Origin: Amycolatopsis oliviviridis
Lineage (GTDB): Bacteria > Actinomycetota > Actinomycetes > Mycobacteriales > Pseudonocardiaceae
Direction of reading: 5' to 3'
Length of the DNA stretch: 64,000 bases
Assembly: GCF_014654365.1 (NCBI RefSeq)
Contig: NZ_BNAY01000003.1
Location: forward strand, 124,001 to 188,000
Shown here: piece after piece, positions 59,300 to 64,000 of the stretch
Layout of the letters: each line of letters begins with the position of its first letter
How positions within the stretch are numbered: position 1 is the first letter of the stretch
Notes under the pieces: model-generated
The model's database searches: none
Told to the model about the DNA's origin: nothing
The model's input: only the letters and a program-made list of their open reading frames with translations
Made by a program: the position numbers and the translations under genes

Positions 59300-60640
59300 A
59301 TGTCGCAGCTCGGCGAGATCCAGCAGGCCATTCTGAACGATGACCTCGGCGCCGTGGCGTCGCTCGACGTGCCGGAGTCCTACCGCGGGATCACCGTGCA
59401 CAAGGACGAGGCCGACATGTTCCAGGGCCTCGAAAGCCGGGACAAGGACCCGCGCAAGTCGCTGCACGTGGACGAGGTCCCGACGCCGGAACTCGGCCCG
59501 GGCGAGGCGCTGGTCGCGGTCATGGCGAGCGCGATCAACTACAACACCGTCTGGACCTCGATCTTCGAACCGGTCTCGACCTTCAAGTTCCTGGAGCGCT
59601 ACGGGCGGCTCTCGCCGCTGGCGAAGCGCCACGACCTGCCGTACCACGTCGTCGGCTCGGACCTGTCCGGCGTCGTGCTGCGCACCGGTGTCGGCGTGCA
59701 CAACTGGAAGGCGGGCGACGAGGTCGTCGCGCACTGCCTCAACGTCGAACTCGAGGGCCCGGACGGGCACAACGACACGATGCTCGACACCGAGCAGCGG
59801 ATCTGGGGCTTCGAGACGAACTTCGGCGGCCTCGCCGAGATCGCGCTGGTCAAGGCGAACCAGCTGATGCCGAAGCCGGATCACCTCACCTGGGAAGAGG
59901 CCGCGTCGCCCGGCCTGGTGAACTCCACGGCCTACCGCCAGCTCGTCTCGCGCAACGGCGCGGACATGAAGCAGGGCGACGTCGTGCTGATCTGGGGCGC
60001 CTCCGGCGGTCTCGGTTCCTACGCGACGCAGTACGCGCTCAACGGCGGCGCGATCCCCGTGTGCGTGGTCTCCAGCCCCGAAAAGGCGGAGATCTGCCGG
60101 AAACTGGGCGCGGAGCTGATCATCGACCGCAACGCCGAGGGCTACCGGTTCTGGAAGGACGACGACAACCAGGACCCGAAGGAATGGCAGCGGTTCGGCA
60201 AGAAGATCCGCGAGCTGACCGGCGGCGAGGACCCGGACATCGTCTTCGAGCACCCGGGCCGCGAGACCTTCGGCGCTTCGGTCTACGCCGCGCGCAAGGG
60301 CGGGACGATCGTCACCTGCGCGTCGACGTCCGGATTCATGCACCAGTACGACAACCGCTATCTGTGGATGAACCTGAAGCGGATCATCGGCAGCCACTTC
60401 GCGAACTACCGCGAATCGTGGGAAGCGAACCGGCTGATCTCGAAAGGTCTGATCCACCCGACGCTGTCGAAGACCTACGGACTCGAAGACACCGGCCAGG
60501 CCGCGCTGGACGTGCACCGCAACGCCCACCAGGGAAAGGTCGGCGTGCTCGCCCTCGCGCCGGAAGAAGGTCTGGGCGTCCGGAACCACGAGCTGCGCGA
60601 GAAGCACATCGACGGGATCAACGCTTTCCGGAACGTTTAA
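59300..60640 (+). CDS. ccrA: crotonyl-CoA carboxylase/reductase
   Basis: This encodes 446 residues of the medium-chain reductase family. It shows the NADPH-binding segment GASGGLGSYATQYALNGGA and the crotonyl-CoA group segments EAADMFQGLESRDKDPRKSL-like N-terminus and RIIGSHFANYRESWEANRL. The enzyme makes ethylmalonyl-CoA from crotonyl-CoA and CO2. GGAGG precedes the ATG at 59300. With meaB, thiolase and epimerase it supplies C4/C5 units for acetate assimilation and polyketide extender units. The protein is of normal length (about 445). Confidence 0.9.
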   Translation: MSQLGEIQQAILNDDLGAVASLDVPESYRGITVHKDEADMFQGLESRDKDPRKSLHVDEVPTPELGPGEALVAVMASAINYNTVWTSIFEPVSTFKFLERYGRLSPLAKRHDLPYHVVGSDLSGVVLRTGVGVHNWKAGDEVVAHCLNVELEGPDGHNDTMLDTEQRIWGFETNFGGLAEIALVKANQLMPKPDHLTWEEAASPGLVNSTAYRQLVSRNGADMKQGDVVLIWGASGGLGSYATQYALNGGAIPVCVVSSPEKAEICRKLGAELIIDRNAEGYRFWKDDDNQDPKEWQRFGKKIRELTGGEDPDIVFEHPGRETFGASVYAARKGGTIVTCASTSGFMHQYDNRYLWMNLKRIIGSHFANYRESWEANRLISKGLIHPTLSKTYGLEDTGQAALDVHRNAHQGKVGVLALAPEEGLGVRNHELREKHIDGINAFRNV

Positions 60641-60717
60641 CGCGCCGGAACGCACTTTCGCCGCGCGTTGCGTGGGTGCTCACCCTTCCGTGACCCCAGC
60701 TCGACTACGGTAGAAGG

Positions 60718-61854
60718 ATGAGCCTTGGCGAGGAACGGGAGCTAGTGCCGCTGGGAGCCGGCTTCGACGTGGCGAAGCGCGGTTACAGCCGTGCGCAGGT
60801 CGACGAACATCTCGAACGGCTGGACGCCGATCTGAAGATGCTCACCGCCGATCGCGATGCCGCCATCGGACAGGCGGGCGACCTGGCACGGCAGCTGGAG
60901 ATCGCGCGCGGCGAGATCGCGGACCTGCGCGGGCAGGTCGACAGGCTCGCCCAGCCGCCGACGAGCGTCGAGGGCCTGTCCGAGCGGCTGCAGCGCATGC
61001 TGCGGCTCGCGCAGGACGAGGCCGCCGACACCAAGGCGCGCGCGGAAGCCGAGGCCGGGCACATCCGCGCCAAGGCCGAGACCGACGCGAGCGCCATGCG
61101 GGCCCGCTACGAGCAGCTGCTCAACGAGCTCGACCTCCGCCGCAAGGAGATGGAGGCCGAGCACCGCGGGGTGCTGGAGAAGGCCCGCGCCGAGGCGAAG
61201 GACATCACCGACAAGGCGAAGGCCGAGCGCGACAAGCTCGACGCCGAGTCGCAGCAGCGCCGCACGCAGGTCGAAGAGGACTTCGAGATCGCGATGGCGT
61301 CGCGACGCACCGAAGCCATGCACGCGCTGGCCGAGCAGGAGGCCTCCAGCAAGGCCGAGGCCGCCCGCCGCGTCCGCGAGGCCACCGAGGACGCCGCCGC
61401 CATCCGCGCGAAGGTGCTCGAAGAGGAGACGGCGGCCAAGGCCGACATCGAGCGCCGTCAGCGGGAGTCGGTCGCCGACGCCAACAAGCGCAAGCAGGAC
61501 TCGATCACCGAGGCCAACGCCCGGCTCGCCGAGGCGGCCGACGAGGCACGCCGCCGCGTCCGGCAGGCCACCGAGGAGTCCAACCGGCGGATCACCCAGG
61601 CCACCGAACGGGTGGAAGCGCTGCGCAAGGTGCGCTCGAGCCTGGCCGAGCAGGTCCGCACCGCGCGGACCGCGCTCGCCGAGGCGACGCACGTGCTCGG
61701 CGACGAACCGCACGTCCCGGCGGATTTGAAGGCGAAGCCGTCGCCCGACTCGGAAGCCACCGTGCAGCTCCGGACGGCCGATGTGCCGAAGGCCACATCC
61801 GGCGCGAAGCCTTCACCGCGACCTGCGGCAGCGCAGAAACCGACTGGCGAGTAA
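60718..61854 (+). CDS. DivIVA/FilP-like coiled-coil polar growth protein
   Basis: This encodes 378 residues. The N-terminus (GFDVAKRGYSRAQVDEHLERLDADLKML) is a DivIVA-like membrane-curvature segment. Residues about 80-320 form a long coiled coil with a repeating EA/KA pattern (AEAKDITDKAKAERDKLDAE), followed by a Pro-rich tail. In streptomycetes FilP and Scy form filaments at hyphal tips with DivIVA, and I recall their genes lying beside mce, thiolase and meaB. The gene here keeps that neighbourhood, interrupted by TetR, SPW and ccrA. It probably belongs to the tip-organising centre. Confidence 0.8.
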   Translation: MSLGEERELVPLGAGFDVAKRGYSRAQVDEHLERLDADLKMLTADRDAAIGQAGDLARQLEIARGEIADLRGQVDRLAQPPTSVEGLSERLQRMLRLAQDEAADTKARAEAEAGHIRAKAETDASAMRARYEQLLNELDLRRKEMEAEHRGVLEKARAEAKDITDKAKAERDKLDAESQQRRTQVEEDFEIAMASRRTEAMHALAEQEASSKAEAARRVREATEDAAAIRAKVLEEETAAKADIERRQRESVADANKRKQDSITEANARLAEAADEARRRVRQATEESNRRITQATERVEALRKVRSSLAEQVRTARTALAEATHVLGDEPHVPADLKAKPSPDSEATVQLRTADVPKATSGAKPSPRPAAAQKPTGE

Positions 61855-61959
61855 CCTTTTCACCCGACCGAGCTCACGACGGCCTGCGGGGCCGTCCGCG
61901 AGCGGTTATCGTCGCTGCTCGCGCGCAGGTGCGGGCTGTCAGATCGGTGGAGGTTGCGG

Positions 61960-62409
61960 ATGGCTGCATATCGGACCGTGGTCGTGGGCACGGACGGATC
62001 GGATTCCTCGTTCGCCGCGGTCGACCGGGCGGCGGGCGTCGCCGGGGACTCCGGAGCGACCCTGGTCATCGTGTGCGCCTACTACCCCGCCAACAAGGGC
62101 GACGTGGAGAAGGCGCAGGACGTCCTCGGTGACGAGGCGTACCAGGTGGTGGGCTCGGCCCCGGCCGAGGACACCCTCCTGTCCGCCCGCGACAGGGCGG
62201 GGAAGGCCGGCGCCAAGAACATCGAAACCGCCGCGGTCGTCGGCGACCCGGTCGACTCGCTGCGCAAGGTCGTCGCCGAGCGTTCCGCGGACCTGCTGGT
62301 GGTCGGCAACCGCGGGCTGAACACGCTCGCGGGCCGCATCCTGGGCTCCGTGCCGTCCGAGGTCGCGCGGAAGTCCGGTGTGGACGTGCTCATCGTCCAC
62401 ACCACCTGA
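61960..62409 (+). CDS. universal stress protein (UspA family)
   Basis: This encodes 149 residues of the USP fold: YRTVVVGTDGSDSSFAAVDRA at the N-terminus and the ATP-binding pattern VVGNRGLNTLAGRILGSVPSEV near the end, with the last strand VDVLIVHT. ATP-binding USPs regulate responses to stress and slow growth. GGTGGAGG precedes the ATG at 61960. The adenylate cyclase gene starts one base after its stop, suggesting cotranscription. Confidence 0.87.
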   Translation: MAAYRTVVVGTDGSDSSFAAVDRAAGVAGDSGATLVIVCAYYPANKGDVEKAQDVLGDEAYQVVGSAPAEDTLLSARDRAGKAGAKNIETAAVVGDPVDSLRKVVAERSADLLVVGNRGLNTLAGRILGSVPSEVARKSGVDVLIVHTT

Positions 62410-62410
62410 T

Positions 62411-63553
62411 ATGCCCGAACCCGGCGAGATCTCGCCCGACGCGCTGCAGCAGCGCCTCGAACGGATCCTGCTCGGCGGGAAGCGCAAGTACACCCGGCTC
62501 GAAGTCGCCGAGAAGGCAGGCGTTCCCGAGGAACGCTCTCGGCGGCTTTGGCGTGCGCTGGGCTTCGCGACCGTCGAGGACGACGAGGTCGTCTTCACCG
62601 ACGCCGACGTGGACGCGATCCGCACGGCGGACCAGCTGATGAGCTCGGGAATGATCGATCCGAGCATCGAGCTGGCGGTGACGCGCGCGCTGGGCCAGCA
62701 TCTTTCGCGGCTCGCGGAATGGCAGGTCCACATGCTGTGGACGATGATCACCGAGAACAAGGAGATCGGCAGCAGCGAACGCCAGATCGGCAGGCTCGTC
62801 GAGAGGCTGCTGCCCGAACTGCAGAAGGTGCAGGACTTCGTCTGGCGCCGCCACCTCGCCGCCTACGCCGGCCGGGCGATGGCCCTGCCGGACGAAGACC
62901 TCGAAGCGAGGACCGAGGTCGTCGGGTTCGTCGACATGGTCGGCTACACCCGGCTGACCAGGCAGGTCGGCGAAGACGAGCTGACCGACATCCTGGACCG
63001 GTTCGAATCCGTCGCCACCGAAGTGGTCGCCGATCACCGCGGGCGGATCGTGAAGATGATCGGCGACGAGGTCCTGTTCGTCGCCGATTCCGCCGTCGAC
63101 GGCGCCGAGATCGCCCTGGCGCTGTCCGAACGCTCCGACGCCGACGAGACCCTGCCCTCCGTGCGCGCCGGTCTGGCGTCGGGCCGGATCCTCAGCCGGT
63201 TCGGCGACGTCTACGGCTCGGTCGTGAACCTCGCCGCCCGCCTCACCTCGACCGCCCGGCCGGGCACCATCCTGGTGGACAAGGAGCTCGCCACCGAACT
63301 CCTGGCGTTCCCGCAGTACGAGGTGCGCACGCGGCGGCCGGTTTCGGTGCGGGGGTACAACCGGCTGCGGCCCTCTTCGCTGCGCCGGGCGAAAGAACGG
63401 CCTGCGGGCATGTTCGCGTCCTCGCAGCAGCTCGCCGCGGAGATGCTGGGGCTGGCCGAGACCGCTCCCGCCCCGGAACCTGTTCCGGACGAGGTCGAGG
63501 ACGCCACCGCGGACTCCTTGCCGCCCCGGCCCAAGCGGCGCCGACGCCGCTGA
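62411..63553 (+). CDS. adenylate cyclase, class III, Rv1264-like
   Basis: This encodes 380 residues. The N-terminal helical part (about 1-165) resembles the autoinhibitory domain of the mycobacterial cyclase Rv1264. Residues about 170-345 form the catalytic domain with VGFVDMVGYTRL (first metal Asp near 175) and KMIGDEVLFV (second metal Asp), plus GDVYGSVVNLAARL with the transition-state residues. It should make cAMP from ATP. The C-terminus ends in a basic stretch (KRRRRR). The start is the ATG at 62411, next to the universal stress gene. Confidence 0.87.
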   Translation: MPEPGEISPDALQQRLERILLGGKRKYTRLEVAEKAGVPEERSRRLWRALGFATVEDDEVVFTDADVDAIRTADQLMSSGMIDPSIELAVTRALGQHLSRLAEWQVHMLWTMITENKEIGSSERQIGRLVERLLPELQKVQDFVWRRHLAAYAGRAMALPDEDLEARTEVVGFVDMVGYTRLTRQVGEDELTDILDRFESVATEVVADHRGRIVKMIGDEVLFVADSAVDGAEIALALSERSDADETLPSVRAGLASGRILSRFGDVYGSVVNLAARLTSTARPGTILVDKELATELLAFPQYEVRTRRPVSVRGYNRLRPSSLRRAKERPAGMFASSQQLAAEMLGLAETAPAPEPVPDEVEDATADSLPPRPKRRRRR

Positions 63554-63570
63554 CAGCCCTGCCGGGGAGA

Positions 63571-63587
63571 GCAAGGGACCTTTGCTA
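63571..63587. repeat. weak palindrome between convergent genes
   Basis: AGCAAGGGACCTTTGCT is an imperfect palindrome in the 54-bp gap between the convergent cyclase and dehydrogenase genes. It is much shorter than the other convergent-gene hairpins and may be a decayed member of that class. Confidence 0.3.
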
Positions 63588-63607
63588 TCGCCTCCGCGAG
63601 GCCGAGG

Positions 63608-64000
63608 TCAGGCGGGCAGGACGGCGTACTGCCGGACGTAGAGGTCGGTGTAGGTGACCGGGCCGCGAGGGCCGGGGACCTTGTCCAGGTTGATGCCGGT
63701 CTCGGGGACGGCGAGGAGCTTGAAGCCGTCGAGCAGCCGGGTGGGCGCGTTCCAGAAGACACCGGTGCCGGTATACGCGTCGAAGAACGCGTCGGCGGCT
63801 TCGCTGCTTTCGGTGGCGATGCCGGCGGCCAGGCCCGAGGTGCGCTCGTTGGCGATCTCGGCCGCTTCGGGCAGGCTCGCGACCTTCGCGACGGTGACGG
63901 TTGCTTCGCGGTCGGAGTCGAGCGCCCATTCGTAGCCGATGGCGTGCTCGTGCGGCGCGAGCGACGGCGTCACGCCGCGTTCGGTGAGCGCGCCGGAGAT
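63608..64000 (-). CDS. aldehyde dehydrogenase superfamily protein, C-terminal part (ProA-like)
   Basis: Only the last 130 residues are in the window; the gene starts beyond 64000. VAKVASLPEAAEIANERTSGLAAGIATESS, VFWNAPTRLLDGFKLLAVPETGINLDKVPGPRGP and the end TYTDLYVRQYAVLP match the C-terminal part of aldehyde dehydrogenases. They most resemble glutamate-5-semialdehyde dehydrogenase-like members (VYxNASTRxxDGF and ARGPxGLxELTTYKY). The catalytic Cys is outside the window. The aldehyde is not known. Confidence 0.75.
   Translation of the reverse strand: MSGALTERGVTPSLAPHEHAIGYEWALDSDREATVTVAKVASLPEAAEIANERTSGLAAGIATESSEAADAFFDAYTGTGVFWNAPTRLLDGFKLLAVPETGINLDKVPGPRGPVTYTDLYVRQYAVLPA

Noticed and set aside
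63571..63587. The short AGCAAGGGACCTTTGCT palindrome as a full terminator
   Set aside because: The arms are short and imperfect and no U-tract follows; it is listed only as a weak repeat.
1..64000. tRNA, rRNA, riboswitch and integrase/transposase genes
   Set aside because: None could be recognised by eye on either strand. A covariance-model scan would be needed to exclude small RNAs.

Overview
The window is chromosomal DNA from a high-GC actinomycete. GTG starts are frequent, Shine-Dalgarno motifs are GGAGG-like, and many genes overlap by ATGA or GTGA. The families present point to a filamentous, Pseudonocardiaceae-like bacterium, and Amycolatopsis is my best guess. I recall the order meaB / acetyl-CoA acetyltransferase / methylmalonyl-CoA epimerase / Scy-FilP-type coiled-coil protein as typical of mycelial actinomycetes. 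No rRNA, tRNA, CRISPR array, complete transposon or phage module was seen.

Layout. 1-2537: the end of an NlpC/P60 hydrolase, a flavin amine oxidase, then a second copy of the hydrolase gene's last 75 bp and a SUKH-like protein. 2539-7782: a flavin monooxygenase, carboxylesterase and metallo-beta-lactamase-fold hydrolase on the minus strand facing an XRE/MmyB-type regulator, then a divergent glyoxalase/MarR pair with twin operators. 7784-14842: a lipoprotein, a LexA-family repressor, another VOC protein, DoxX, a TetR plus enoyl-CoA isomerase operon, an ECF sigma factor with a SnoaL-like tail, a DUF4436 protein, an alpha/beta hydrolase and a fatty-acid desaturase. 15066-19222: a nitroreductase-hemerythrin fusion and a more AT-rich patch with an HNH/DUF222 endonuclease gene and two side-by-side pseudogenes (GNAT and aminoglycoside-phosphotransferase-like), followed by an intact GNAT. 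19223-26371: thioesterase, AraC regulator, DUF427, HAD phosphatase, two methyltransferases, enoyl-CoA hydratase and an ABC ATPase.

26504-27663 is a sulfur-metabolism unit: a short leader ORF, a cysteine-dioxygenase-like protein and a rhodanese. 27668-35932 holds an SseB-domain protein, glycogen phosphorylase, a zinc peptidase lipoprotein, a 785-bp gene-free stretch packed with six large palindromes, a thioredoxin/TPR protein and small genes. 36584-44134 is a coherent alpha-mannoside system: secreted GH92 mannosidase, LacI repressor, mannose-6-phosphate isomerase and a three-part sugar ABC importer, tied together by three identical 12-bp operators. 44776-50700 is a LytS/LytTR two-component system next to two acetate-type sodium:solute symporters with their small partner proteins. 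50763-55374 contains PEP-mutase-like and carboxymuconolactone-decarboxylase-like genes, a MocR regulator, a secreted cyclophilin and a secreted beta/gamma-crystallin-like protein. 55418-60640 carries C4/C5 acyl-CoA metabolism (meaB, thiolase, epimerase, crotonyl-CoA carboxylase/reductase). The window closes with a DivIVA/FilP-like coiled coil, a universal stress protein, an Rv1264-like adenylate cyclase and the 3' part of an aldehyde dehydrogenase gene.

The most unusual signal is a family of near-perfect palindromes, each about 40-70 bp. They lie almost only between convergent genes, related copies differ by compensatory changes in both arms, and they are clustered at 32800-33545. The individual hairpins look like bidirectional terminators, but the cluster, the shared modules and the split copy there are not explained by termination alone.
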